The notes under the pieces were generated by a model that saw only the letters and a list, made by a program, of their open reading frames with translations, was not told the DNA's origin and ran no database searches. The translations under genes and the position numbers were made by a program. A stretch of DNA of 64,000 nt from JAJXWB01 sp037044955 (GTDB lineage: Bacteria > Pseudomonadota > Alphaproteobacteria > Rhizobiales > Beijerinckiaceae): assembly GCA_037044955.1 (NCBI GenBank), contig JBAOHX010000002.1:868001-932000 (forward strand), written 5' to 3'. Positions 53,649 through 63,049 of the stretch are shown here, one piece after another; positions within the stretch are counted from its first letter, which is position 1; every line of letters starts with the position of its first letter.

Positions 53649-55081
53649 CGCCGGCGATGAACGAGGCGCAATCGCTTTCCGATTTTCGCGCGCCGCCGGG
53701 CGCAATACAGGCGCGTGTCGCGCGCTTCGGCGAATGGCTGCGCGACCACCAGCGCGTGCTGCGCAGGACGCAGTGGGTCGTCGTATTCGTCTATGCCGCG
53801 CTGCTCATCGTGCCGGCGCTGGCGCCGCTGCCGACACGCGCCGCGCATATCTGGACGCATGTGACGCTGTTCGCGCAATTCGCGTTCTGGGGAATCTGGT
53901 GGCCGTTCGTGCTGCTCAGCATGGTGCTGGTGGGCCGCGCCTGGTGCGGCATTTTCTGCCCGGAGGGCGCGCTCGCCGAAATCGCCAGCCATTACGGGCG
54001 CGCGCGCGCCACGCCGCGCTGGATCAAATGGCCGGGCTGGCCCTTCGTCGCCTTCGCCTGCACGACCATCTACGGGCAGATGGTGAGCGTCTATCAATAT
54101 CCCAAACCCGTCGTCATCGTGCTCGGCGGCTCGACCGTGGCGGCGATCGCCATCGGCCTGATGTACGGGCGCGACAAGCGCGTGTGGTGCCGCTTCCTCT
54201 GTCCCGTCAACGGCGTGTTCCGCCTGCTGTCGAAACTCGCGCCATTGCGCTACCGCACGGATCGCGCGGCGTGGAGCGCCTGGAATCCCCAGACCGGCAA
54301 GCACGGCGAAATGGTGAATTGCGCCGCGCTCGTGCCGATCAAGATCATGGAAGGCGCCTCGACCTGCCACATGTGCGGGCGTTGCGCCGGCTACAAGGAA
54401 GCGGTGACGCTCGAATTGCGCTCGCCGAACCAGGAGATCGTCCAGGCCTGGGGGCCGCCGCCGAGCGCATGGGAAACCGCGCTCATCGTCTTCGGCCTGA
54501 TCGGTCTTGCGGCCGGCGCATTCCAATGGGCGTCGAGCCCGCTGTTCGTCGCCGCGCGCCAGAGAATCGCGGGCTGGATGATCGAGCATGGCGCGACCGC
54601 GCTGCTCGAACCGCTGCTGCCGTGGTGGATCCTCACCAATTATCCCGACCAGAACGACATGATGTCGCCGCTCGACGGCGGGCTGATGATTTTCTACGTG
54701 CTGGCCACCGCGCTCGTCGTCGGCGGCATCGTGCTCGCGGCGCTGGCGCTCGCCGTGCGCGCGCTCGGAAGATTCGAGAGGCGGCGGCTGTATCACCTGG
54801 CGCAGAGCCTCATTCCCGTCGCCGGCTGCGGCGTGTTTCTCGGCCTGTCGGCGCTCACCGTCACCATGCTGCGCGCGGAAGGCGATGCAGGCTCGCCTTC
54901 GTCGGGCCCGCGCGCGTGGCGCTGCTCGCCGGGCGCGGCCTTATGGTGCCTGTGGCTCGCCTGGCGGATCAGCGGGCGCTACACGCCGGTTTTCACGCGC
55001 CGCATCGCGGCGGTTGCGGGCGTGGCCATCGCGGTCGCCGCCGGCGTCGCGCAATGGGTCGTGCTGTTCTGGGTGTGGTGA
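53645..55081 (+). CDS. ftrD: FtrD-like polyferredoxin membrane protein
   Basis: The 478-aa membrane protein has NapH/NosR-type features. Several hydrophobic helices carry the cysteine-containing loops GRAWCGIFCPEGALAE and VWCRFLCPVNGVFR, and a ferredoxin-like motif GASTCHMCGRCAGYKEAV. It is thought to accept electrons from the FtrB oxidation step. The GTG start overlaps the ftrB stop, leaving no room for the ftrC permease that normally lies between them. About 25 residues after SALTVTMLRAEG look scrambled. Three extra bases there with no net shift would restore LAFVGPARVALLAG, a better membrane helix. Confidence 0.85.
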   Translation: MTPAMNEAQSLSDFRAPPGAIQARVARFGEWLRDHQRVLRRTQWVVVFVYAALLIVPALAPLPTRAAHIWTHVTLFAQFAFWGIWWPFVLLSMVLVGRAWCGIFCPEGALAEIASHYGRARATPRWIKWPGWPFVAFACTTIYGQMVSVYQYPKPVVIVLGGSTVAAIAIGLMYGRDKRVWCRFLCPVNGVFRLLSKLAPLRYRTDRAAWSAWNPQTGKHGEMVNCAALVPIKIMEGASTCHMCGRCAGYKEAVTLELRSPNQEIVQAWGPPPSAWETALIVFGLIGLAAGAFQWASSPLFVAARQRIAGWMIEHGATALLEPLLPWWILTNYPDQNDMMSPLDGGLMIFYVLATALVVGGIVLAALALAVRALGRFERRRLYHLAQSLIPVAGCGVFLGLSALTVTMLRAEGDAGSPSSGPRAWRCSPGAALWCLWLAWRISGRYTPVFTRRIAAVAGVAIAVAAGVAQWVVLFWVW

Positions 55082-55150
55082 ACAGCCACGTTTGACGCGC
55101 GCCGCGCAACGCGCGATGCAGGGGCGTCTCCCGATCACCAGCGAGGTCCC

Positions 55151-55712
55151 ATGCCGCTGCCGCCGCCCGCCGCCCGTCGTCACGTCCACAGCCGCACCGT
55201 GCAATGCGAGGGCTATTTCCGCGAGGACGGCCTGTGGGACATCGAGGCCTCGCTGCTCGACACCAAGCCGTTCGCGCATGACGATTTCGAACGCGGGCGC
55301 CGCCAGCCGGGCGACGCCGTGCACAAGATGTCGATCCGTCTCACCGTCGACGATCATCTGATCATCCGCGAAGCGGCGGCGGCGATGGACGACGTTCCCT
55401 ATCCGACCTGCCACGACGTGCCGCCGCGCATGGAAGCGCTGGTCGGGCTGAAGCTCGGCGGCGGCTGGCGCGCGGCGGTGCGCGCGCGGCTGGAGAAGCG
55501 TGCGGCCTGCACGCATCTGATGGAGCTGATCGGGCCGGCGATCACCACGCTGTTCCAGTCCATGTCCTATCGCGACATCGAAAACATGGGCGCGGAGACA
55601 AAGAACTACGCGCGCGCAAAAACCGTATTTCGTCGACGGCTGCTGGTCGTGGCGCGCGGACGGGCCGACGCTGAAGAAGTATTTTCCGCAATTCGCGGAG
55701 AAGGCGGAGTAG
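55151..55712 (+). CDS. DUF2889 family protein, one apparent +1 frameshift
   Basis: The protein reads MPLPPPAARRHVHSRTVQCE, YFREDGLWDIEASLLDTKPF, MSIRLTVDDHLIIREAAAAM and ACTHLMELIGPAITTLFQSM, the DUF2889 pattern. An extra A in the run at 55618-55622 breaks the end. Without it the sequence continues KPYFVDGCWSWRADGPTLKK and YFPQFAEKAE to a TAG at 55710-55712. The span of 562 bp minus 1 gives 186 aa, as expected. Function is unknown. In many genomes such genes sit near acyl-CoA or aromatic catabolism genes. Confidence 0.85.
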
Positions 55713-55747
55713 GGCCAGATCAGCCTGCCAATCGCGCAGATGCAGGA

Positions 55748-55822
55748 AAGCTGATCGCTTTCAAAGTGTAGAGCGCGCGTACCGCGAAAAACCGGCTTCC
55801 ACTTTTTGGCCCACGCGCTCCA
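55748..55822. repeat. dispersed repeat, family D, copy 2
   Basis: It runs from AAGCTGATCG through GAGCGCGCGTACC and GCGAAAAACCGGCTTCCACT to a CCACGCGCTCC end. It matches the copy at 45082 in order and spacing. It lies between the DUF2889 gene and the family C repeat. Confidence 0.72.
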
Positions 55823-55846
55823 GGTCCGGATATACGCGCTCGCGAC

Positions 55847-55959
55847 CATGGTTCGAGACGGCCGCTCTCGCGGCCTCCTCACCATGAAGGTTGATGGCCG
55901 CATGCAGCAGCCCTCATGCTGAGGAGCGGTCCAAAGGACCGCGTCTCGAAGCACGAGGG
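55847..55959. repeat. dispersed palindromic repeat, family C, copy 2
   Basis: Two facing arms, GTTCGAGACGGCC to CCTCCTCACCATGAAGG and CCTCATGCTGAGGAGCGG to GCGTCTCGAAGCA, share boxes with the copy at 37911 but in swapped order around the centre. It ends just before the thiolase stop codon. Confidence 0.75.
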
Positions 55960-55971
55960 CGCTTGGCGCCT

Positions 55972-57199
55972 TTACGCCGCCCGCTCGAACACGGCCGCAA
56001 TCCCTTGGCCGCCGCCGATGCACATGGTCTCGAGGCCATATTTCGCGTCGCGCTTCTTCATCTCGTACATGAGATTGGCGAGGATGCGCACGCCGGTGGC
56101 GCCGATCGGGTGGCCGAGCGAAATGCCGGAGCCGTTGACGTTGAGAATGTCGCGGCGCGAATCGTCGTCGGTCCAGCCCCAGCCCTTGAGCACCGCGAGC
56201 ACCTGGCTCGCGAAGGCCTCGTTGAGTTCGACGAGATCGATGTCTTTCCATCCGAGTCCCGTGCGCGAAAAAAGGCGCTCGACCGCGGGCACCGGGCCGA
56301 TGCCCATGCGCGCGGGATCGCAGCCCGCCGCCGCCCAGCCGACGAAATAGCCCATCGGCTCGAGGCCGAGCTTTTCGAGCTGGTCTTCGGCGACCACGAG
56401 ACAGGCGGCCGCCGCGTCGTTCTGCTGGCTGGCGTTGCCGGCCGTCACCACGCCGCCCTTCTCGATGGCGCGCAGGGCGCCCAGCGTCTCCATCGTCGCG
56501 TCGGCGCGATAGCCTTCGTCATGCGCGAAGATCTTCGGGTCGCCCTTGCGCTGCGGCACGGCGACCGGCACGAGTTCGTCGGCGAAGCGGTTTTCCTTCC
56601 ACGCCTGCGTCGCGCGCTGGTGGCTCTTCACCGCAAAGGCGTCGCAGGCCTCGCGGCTGATCTGGTAATCGCGCGCGAGATTTTCCGCCGTCTCGATCAT
56701 GCCGGAGATGACGCCGAAACGCGCGATCGGCTGGCTCATCACGCGGCCTCGCGTGAGGCGGTCGTGCATGGTGACGGAACCCGAGCGCGCGCCGTTGCGC
56801 ATGTCGGTCGAATAATATTCGACATTGCTCATGCTCTCGACGCCGCCGGCGACGACGACATCGGCCGCGCCCGTCTGCACCATCATGGCGGCGTCGATCA
56901 CCGCCTGCAGGCCGGAGCCGCAGCGGCGGTCGAGCTGGTAGCCGGGCACCGTGATCGGCAGGTCGGCGGCGAGCGCCGACCAGCGCGCGATGCAGGGCGC
57001 CTCGCCGTTGCCGTAGCCCTGCGCGTAGATCACGTCGTCGATCTTTTCCGGATCGATCTTCGTGCGCTTGACGAGTTCCTTCAGCACGACGGCGCCGAGG
57101 TCGCCCGCCTGAAATCGACGACAGCGCGCCCTGGAACTTGCCGACCGCAGTGCGGATCGGCGAGACGATGGCGGCGCGGCGCAGACCGTTCTGGCCCAT
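55972..57199 (-). CDS. acetyl-CoA C-acyltransferase (thiolase), one apparent +1 frameshift
   Basis: This is a thiolase of degradative or biosynthetic type. The start MGQNGLRRAAIVSPIRTAVG leads to FQGALSS. After an extra base in the AAA run at 57112-57114 it continues AGDLGAVVLKELVKRTKIDP. The acylated cysteine is in DRRCGSGLQAVIDA, the catalytic His in GSGISLGHPIGATGVRI and the second Cys in MCIGGGQGIAAVF. The span of 1228 bp minus 1 gives 408 aa. It is divergent from the epoxide hydrolase gene. It could serve beta-oxidation or the end of an aromatic pathway. Confidence 0.87.
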
Positions 57200-57355
57200 G
57201 ACGTTTCTCCCTGATGTCTGGTGGCGCAAACTGGCAGAGCGCAGGCCCGGGTACAAGTTCCGAAACGCGATGATCGGCGGATTTTGTCGGACAGCTTGGC
57301 AAGGCCGGCGCAATGGGGTCTTGTAGCGTCCAAGAAAATTCAGGGAGGACGCGGC

Positions 57356-58513
57356 TTGCCGCAACCGAAGCCAGAGCCGTTCCGCATAGCGGTGCCGCAG
57401 GAGACGCTGGACGACCTGCGCGCCCGCCTTTCTCGCGCGCGATTTCCGGACGAGGCGCCGGAGGCGCCTTGGGCATATGGCGCGAGCCTCGGCTACATGC
57501 GCGATCTCGTCGCCTATTGGCGCGACGCCTACGACTGGCGCAAGCACGAGGCGGCGCTGAACGCGCTGCCGCAGTTCAAGGTCGAACTGGACGACGTCGG
57601 CCTGCATTTCATCCATGCGCAGGGCAAGGGGCCGAAGCCCATGCCGCTGCTGCTGTCGCACGGCTGGCCGGGGTCGATCGTCGAGTTTCAACGCATCCTT
57701 CCGATGCTCACCGATCCCGCGCGTTTCGGCGGCGATCCGGCGGACGCCTTCACCGTGGTTGCGCCTTCGTTGCCGGGCTACGGTTTCTCGTTCCGCGAGG
57801 GACAGAAGCGCGTTGGCCTCGAAGGCGTCGCCGACATGTTCGCGACTCTGATGCGCGACGTGCTGGGCTACGAGAAATTCGGCGCGCAGGGCGGCGACTG
57901 GGGTTCCGTCATCACGACGCTGCTCGCGTTCAAGCATCCGCATCTCTTGACCGGCTTCCACGTCAACATGCTGATCGCCGGCCGCGATCCCGCGGCCTTT
58001 CCCGAGCCGACGCCCGAGCAGGCGGCCTTTTTCAAGGTTGCCGGCCGCTGGGCGCAGGAGGAAAGCGGCTACCAGTGGATTCAGGGCACCAAGCCGCAGA
58101 CGCTCGCCTTCGGCCTGACGGATTCGCCGCTCGGACTCGCGGCATGGATCGTCGAGAAATTCCGTTCGTGGAGCGATTGCGGCGGCGAGATCGAAAACGC
58201 GATCCCGCGCGACGCGATGCTCACCAACATCATGATCTACTGGGCGACGGGCGCGATCGGCTCGTCGTTCTGGCCCTATTACGACCGCCGCCACAGCGCG
58301 TGGCCCATCCCGCGCGGCGCGAGAATCCCGGCGCCCTTCGGTTATGCGGAGTTCCCGAACGAGATCGCGCGCCCGCCGCGCTCGCTGGCCGAAGCGCAAT
58401 ACGACATTCGCCGCTGGAGCGTGATGGAGAAGGGCGGCCATTTCGCCGCGCTCGAGCAACCGGAACTGCTGGCGCGCGAGATACGCGAATTCTTCCGGCC
58501 GTTGCGGCCTTGA
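57356..58513 (+). CDS. epoxide hydrolase family protein (EHN domain plus alpha/beta hydrolase)
   Basis: The 385-aa protein has an N-terminal EHN domain (PFRIAVPQETLDDLRARLSR, DWRKHEAALNALPQF) and an alpha/beta-hydrolase domain. The oxyanion HGWPGS, nucleophilic Asp in AQGGDWGSVITT and His in GGHFAALEQPE are all present. The family opens epoxides to diols. The start is TTG at 57356 behind CAGGGAGGA. Earlier in-frame codons lack conserved sequence. Confidence 0.88.
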   Translation: MPQPKPEPFRIAVPQETLDDLRARLSRARFPDEAPEAPWAYGASLGYMRDLVAYWRDAYDWRKHEAALNALPQFKVELDDVGLHFIHAQGKGPKPMPLLLSHGWPGSIVEFQRILPMLTDPARFGGDPADAFTVVAPSLPGYGFSFREGQKRVGLEGVADMFATLMRDVLGYEKFGAQGGDWGSVITTLLAFKHPHLLTGFHVNMLIAGRDPAAFPEPTPEQAAFFKVAGRWAQEESGYQWIQGTKPQTLAFGLTDSPLGLAAWIVEKFRSWSDCGGEIENAIPRDAMLTNIMIYWATGAIGSSFWPYYDRRHSAWPIPRGARIPAPFGYAEFPNEIARPPRSLAEAQYDIRRWSVMEKGGHFAALEQPELLAREIREFFRPLRP

Positions 58514-58525
58514 TGACAACAGACC

Positions 58526-58588
58526 CGTCATTGCGAGGAGTTCCGTCAATCGCCTTCGGCGATTGGGCCTGCGCTTCTCGCAATGACG
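58526..58588. repeat. dispersed palindromic repeat, family B, copy 4 (short form)
   Basis: CGTCATTGCGAGGAG and CTTCTCGCAATGACG enclose a small GCAATCG-type palindrome around CGCCTTCGGCG. It is the minimal version of the family, 63 bases long, between the epoxide hydrolase and CoA-transferase genes. Confidence 0.85.
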
Positions 58589-58609
58589 GCGGAGAGATGA
58601 GGGAAACAC

Positions 58610-59717
58610 ATGGGACCGCTGAAGGGCGTACGCGTCGTCGACATGAGCCAGGTGATCTCGGGGCCGCTTGCGGCGGGCTGGCTCGCCGACCAGGGCGCCG
58701 AGGTCGTCAAGGTGGAGGACGCCAAGGGCGATCCCTCGCGCCTCGTCGGGCCGCGCAAGGACGACATGAGCGCGCTGTATTTCGCGGTCAACCGCGGCAA
58801 GCAGGGCCTCGTCGCCGATCTCAAGAGCGAGAAGGATCGCGAGCGCGTGTGGGCCGAGATCGAAAAGGCCGACGTGCTCGTGCAGAATTTCCGGCCGGGC
58901 GTCGCGGAGCGTCTTGGGCTTCGGCTACGAGGCGGTCGCCGCGCGCAATCCGCGCCTCGTCTATTGCTCGATCTCGGGCTTCGGCGCGCACGGGCCTCGC
59001 GCCAAGTCGCGCGCCTACGATTTGGTGGTGCAGGCGCTGGCGGGCTTCGCCGCCTGCCAGGCGGGGCCGAGCGGCGAGCCGGAACTCGTGCGCTCCTATG
59101 TCTGCGACAAGGTGACGGCGTTGATCGCCGCGCAGGCGATCACCGCAGCGCTGTTTTCACGCACGACCACCGGCAAGGGGCAGCATGTCGAGGTCGCCAT
59201 GTTCGACGTGGCGCTCGCCTTCAACTGGCCGGAAGGCATGTGGAACCAGGCCTTTCTCGACGCCCCGCCCGCGCCCGCGCCGGAAGTCTCGACCAGCTAT
59301 CGCCTGTGGCGGACGCGCGACGGCCATGTGTCGCTCTCGGCGCTGCAGCAGGTGGAATTCGAGGCGCTGTGCCGCGCGCTGGAATCTCCGGAAATCTATC
59401 GCGATCCGCGCTTCGCCACGGCGACGCTGCGCATGGCCAACCGCATCGAATATCGCGACTTGCTGGAGGCGAAGGTCGCCTCCTTCACCACCGCCGAACT
59501 GGACGCGCGGCTGGCGCACGAGGACGCGCCGGGCGGGCGCGTGAACTTGCGCGAAGACCTGCTCACCGATCCGCAGGCGCAGGAGAACGGCAATTTCATC
59601 GAGATCGACGCCGGCGATCTCGGCCGCGTGCGCACGGCCCGCCATCCCGCGCGTTTCGGGTCCACGCCGGTCAATCCGCGCCCGCACGCCGCGCCGCGCC
59701 TGCCGAAGAAGGGCTAG
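58610..59717 (+). CDS. CaiB/BaiF family CoA-transferase, one apparent +1 frameshift
   Basis: This class III CoA-transferase opens GPLKGVRVVDMSQVISGPLA, then WLADQGAEVVKVED and LVADLKSEKDRERVW. After an extra T at 58914-58915 (CTG read as CTTG) it continues GFGYEAVAARNPRLVYCSIS. The catalytic Asp is in the GPRAKSRAYDLVVQALAGF region, and GKGQHVEVAMFD follows. The span of 1108 bp minus 1 gives 368 aa. It exchanges CoA between acids, or may act as a racemase. Substrate unknown. Confidence 0.86.
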
Positions 59718-59790
59718 CGGCGGGCGTATTGACGCCGGTCATACGCCGCCGCGCAGGCCGCGCTAGACTGCGGGCGTCGACGGGGCGGCG

Positions 59791-61189
59791 ATGGGCGAGG
59801 AAATCGAGGCTCAGGGATTTTCGCGCGAGGACAAGGCGCTGTTCGCCGCGCGTCTCGCGCAGGAAACGCGCCTGCTGCGCGACCTGTTCGCGCAGGACGG
59901 TTTCTCGCATGAAAACCCCATGCTCGGCTTCGAGATCGAGACATGGATTCTCGATCACAATCACTTCCCCGCGCCGATCAACCGAGAGGTGCTCGACGCG
60001 CTCGACGATCCGCTCGTCGTGCCGGAACTCTCGCGCTTCAACATCGAACTGAATTGCGAGCCGCTCCAACTTGCGGGCGGCGTTCTGTCGCGCGCGCTCG
60101 GCGATCTCTCGCGCCTTTGGGCGCGCTGCAACGCCGTCGCGCATCGGCTCGACGCCAATCTCGTGATGATCGGCACGCTGCCGACGATCCGCGACGAGGA
60201 CATGAGCCTCGAAAATATCTCGCCGCTCAACCGCTATTACGCGCTCAATCGCGAAGTGCTGCGCCAGCGGCGCGGACAGGCTTTGCGCGTCGATATCGAG
60301 GGCCGCGATCATCTGACGTCAGAACATTTCGACGTGATGCTGGAGGCGGCGACGACCTCCTTCCAAATTCATCTCAAGGCGCCGGCGCGCCAGGCGCGCG
60401 CCTATTACAATGCCTCCGTCGCCGTCTCCGCGCCGGTGCTGGCGGCGGCGGGCAATGCGCCTTTCCTGTTCGGCAGGTCGCTGTGGGAGGAAACGCGCAT
60501 TCCCCTGTTCGAGCAGGCCGTGGTTGCGCCGGGGCCGCCGCGCGTGTCGATGGGCTCGGGCTATGCGACGCATTCGCTGTTCGAGGTGTTCGAGGAGAAT
60601 GCGCGCGTCTACGATCCGCTGCTGCCGATGGCCTTCGATGCGCCGCCACAGGAGTTCCGGCATCTGCGCCTGCACAATGGCGTCATCTGGCGCTGGAACC
60701 GGCCGCTCGTCGGCTTCGACGCCGATGGCCGCCCGCACCTGCGCATCGAGCATCGCATCCTGCCCGCAGGTCCCTCGCTGATCGACATGATCGCCAATGC
60801 CGCGTTCTACCTCGGGCTCGCGCGCGCATTGGCGTGCGGAAGCAAGGACGGGGCGGGCGGCCTCGCCTTTGATGACGCGGTCGCGAATTTCTACGCCGCC
60901 GCGCGCCACGGGCTCGATGCGCGGCTGACATGGCCCGGCGCCGGCGCGACCGATGCGGCGTCTCTGCTCGTCGCAGCGCCTCATTCCGATGGCGCGCGCG
61001 GGCCTCGCCGATCTCGGCATGGCGGAAAGCGGCTTTCTCGACGTGATCGAGGCGCGCGTGCGCACGCGCCAGACGGGCGCCGCGTGGCAGCGCCGCGCGC
61101 TCGAAAGGCGCGGCGACCTCTTCAAGATGATGGCGGCCTATTGCGAGGGGCAACGTTCCGGCGCGCCCGTGCACGAATGGCCGCTTTGA
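59791..61189 (+). CDS. glutamate-cysteine ligase family (GCS2-type) protein, one apparent +1 frameshift
   Basis: The protein has the GCS2 pattern: PMLGFEIETWILDHNHFPAP, RFNIELNCEPLQLAGG, TSFQIHLKAPARQARAYYNA and HNGVIWRWNRPLVGFDADGR. The Glu residues of the EIET and ELN motifs are the expected metal/ATP ligands. An extra base at about 60971-60974 splits off QRLIPMARAGLADLGM and ending RSGAPVHEWPL. The span of 1399 bp minus 1 gives 465 aa. It may make gamma-glutamylcysteine or another gamma-glutamyl or amide compound. The family contains several carboxylate-amine ligases, so the product is uncertain. Confidence 0.78.
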
Positions 61190-61252
61190 CGCATGGGGCG
61201 CGCAGACGCGCGCTCTACAACCCGGAACAAATCACGAAGTGGCATACGTGGC

Positions 61253-61440
61253 CGTCATTGCGAGGAGCTCCGGTGAAACCGCAACGCGGTTTCACCTGTC
61301 GCGACGCGGCAATCCATCTCCGCATCTGGATCAAGTTCCGGTGGATGGATTGCTTCGCTCTCAGGCCAAGTCGGCAACTTCAAGGGAAGTCGGCGATAGC
61401 CGACTTCCCGGCGCCGACTTCTGCCGGGCTCGCAATGACG
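61253..61440. repeat. dispersed palindromic repeat, family B, copy 5 (long composite)
   Basis: This is the longest copy, bounded by CGTCATTGCGAGGAGCTCC and GGGCTCGCAATGACG. Inside are hairpins GTGAAACCGC/GCGGTTTCAC, one arm of an ATCCATC box with the CTGGATCAAGTTCCGGTGG stretch seen in the 31777 copy, and GGAAGTCGGC/GCCGACTTCC. It fills most of the gap between two convergent genes (61190-61480). Confidence 0.88.
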
Positions 61441-61480
61441 GCGTTGTTTCGGTTGAATGACAAAAACGCGCTGATGCCGA

Positions 61481-62062
61481 TCAGCCCTTTTCGACGAGGC
61501 TCTTCAGCTTCTCGAGCGCGCGATCGGGCTTTTCCTGATAGCCGATCACGTTCACGAAGCGGCCGTCCTTGCCCATGAGATAGACGAAGGCGGAATGGTC
61601 CATCGTATAGTCGCCGCCTTCCAGCGGCGTCTTGCGATAATAGACGCGAAAGGCCTTCGCCACCGCCGCGATCTCGTCCGGCGTCCCCGTCAGGCCGATG
61701 ACATGCGGCTCGAAGGAGGCGAGGTAATTGCGCAGCACTTCCGGCGTGTCGCGCTCGGGATCGACGCTGACGAAATAGACCTTGAAGTCCTTCGCCACGG
61801 GGCCGAGCTTGGGGATGAGCGCGGCCATGTCGACCATGGTGGTCGGGCAGACCTCCGGGCAATGCGTGAAGCCGAAGAAGATGGCGTAGGGCTTGCCCTT
61901 CAGCGCGGCGCTGTCGATCGTCTCGCCGGTCTGGCTCTTCAGCCTGAACGGCCCGCCGAGGGCGACCTGCTCCTGCCCGCCCGACGTGAAGTAATAGACG
62001 CCCGCGAAGGCGGCGACGGCTATCGCCGTCGCAACCCAGAGATAGAGTGCGAGTTTCCTCAC
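61481..62062 (-). CDS. SCO1/SenC/PrrC family copper protein
   Basis: The 193-aa membrane-anchored thioredoxin-fold protein has an N-terminal helix (LALYLWVATAIAVAAFAGVY), the copper-binding FGFTHCPEVCPTTMVDMAAL motif and the conserved His in YTMDHSAFVYLMGKDGRF. SCO proteins deliver copper to the CuA centre of cytochrome oxidase or keep its cysteines reduced. It is directly downstream of the PCuAC gene (9 bp), forming a copper-delivery pair. Confidence 0.93.
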   Translation of the reverse strand: MRKLALYLWVATAIAVAAFAGVYYFTSGGQEQVALGGPFRLKSQTGETIDSAALKGKPYAIFFGFTHCPEVCPTTMVDMAALIPKLGPVAKDFKVYFVSVDPERDTPEVLRNYLASFEPHVIGLTGTPDEIAAVAKAFRVYYRKTPLEGGDYTMDHSAFVYLMGKDGRFVNVIGYQEKPDRALEKLKSLVEKG

Positions 62063-62071
62063 CGCCCGCCC

Positions 62072-62533
62072 TCAGTGCGCCTTGTGGCCGGGCTCGCCGC
62101 CGGCCATCGCTTCCACCTTGAATTCGACCGGCATGGCGCCGGCCTTCTCGAAGGTCAGCACGCCCTTCACCGTGTCGCCGGCCTTGAGCTGCTGCTTCAA
62201 CTGCATGAACATGATGTGATAGCCGCCGGGCTTCAGCTCGACGCTCTTGCCGGCGGGGATTTCGAGGCCGTTGACCGGCCGCATCTTCATCACGCCGTTG
62301 TCCATCGCCATTTCGTGGACCTCGACCTTGCCGGCGACATCCGACGTCGCGGAGACGAGCCTGTCGGCGGCCGCGCCGGAATTCTTCAGCGTGACATAGC
62401 CCGCCGCGACCGGCGCGCCGGCCGGCGTGGCGCGCGACCACGGACGTTCGAGCGCGATGTCGCCGGCATGGGCGACGCCGGCGGCGCCGGCGAGAAGGAG
62501 AGCGGCGAGCGCGGCTTTGAAAGCGGTCTTCAT
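62072..62533 (-). CDS. copper chaperone PCu(A)C
   Basis: The 153-aa periplasmic protein has a signal peptide (FKAALAALLLAGAAGVAHAG). The PCuAC domain has copper ligands in HEMAMDNGVMKMRPVNGLEI and GYHIMFMQLKQQLKAGD (the H(M)...M...HxM pattern). It ends in a short His-containing tail, GEPGHKAH. It acts with the SCO protein encoded next to it to load copper into cytochrome oxidase. ATG at 62533 is at the signal peptide. Confidence 0.92.
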   Translation of the reverse strand: MKTAFKAALAALLLAGAAGVAHAGDIALERPWSRATPAGAPVAAGYVTLKNSGAAADRLVSATSDVAGKVEVHEMAMDNGVMKMRPVNGLEIPAGKSVELKPGGYHIMFMQLKQQLKAGDTVKGVLTFEKAGAMPVEFKVEAMAGGEPGHKAH

Positions 62534-62616
62534 GTGATTGCTCCGGAATATCCGAATTGTTCGCGTCTTTTCGCGCAACGTTCGAGGGATTGAATGTTCA
62601 GGCTGTGCGAAAAAAT

Positions 62617-62970
62617 TCAGGCGGCCGGCGGCCCGCGCGAAGTGGGCGCGTGGAGGGCGGCGGGCGTGAATTGCGCGCGCTGCTCGACGCCGAGCGCCAC
62701 GCTGCGCCCGTAGGGCGCGCGCAGGCCGCATTCATTGGCCGGCGGCAGACCCGGCGCCGAGGTCAGCGCGCAGGCGTCGCAGGCATGGTCGACCTGCGGC
62801 TGGGCGGGCGCGCCGGACGTGTCGCAAAGCGCGAGGGGAACGTCGCCCTGCGCGGCGAGCACGACGAGGTCGTGCGCCACGCCTGCCCGCGCGACGGGCT
62901 TGTGCGCGAAGCCGACGACGAGCGCTCCCAGCGCATAAAGCGCGAGCGCGAGCGCCGACGAGGCGCGCAT
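62617..62970 (-). CDS. DUF2946-like small secreted cysteine protein
   Basis: The 117-aa protein has an N-terminal hydrophobic segment (ALALALYALGALVVGFAHKP), then LALCDTSGAP and a paired-cysteine motif VDHACDACALTSAPGLPP, as in DUF2946 proteins. Those often lie in copper-responsive or cytochrome-oxidase assembly loci. Here it directly precedes PCuAC and SCO on the same strand. A periplasmic metal-binding role is suggested by the cysteines and His, not proven. Confidence 0.68.
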   Translation of the reverse strand: MRASSALALALYALGALVVGFAHKPVARAGVAHDLVVLAAQGDVPLALCDTSGAPAQPQVDHACDACALTSAPGLPPANECGLRAPYGRSVALGVEQRAQFTPAALHAPTSRGPPAA

Positions 62971-63049
62971 GACGCAAACGGCCCAACATGGCTCGATGCA
63001 AACCAGAGAGGCGCCTGCCTGTCAAATGACGGAAAGACGCAGCTTGCGC

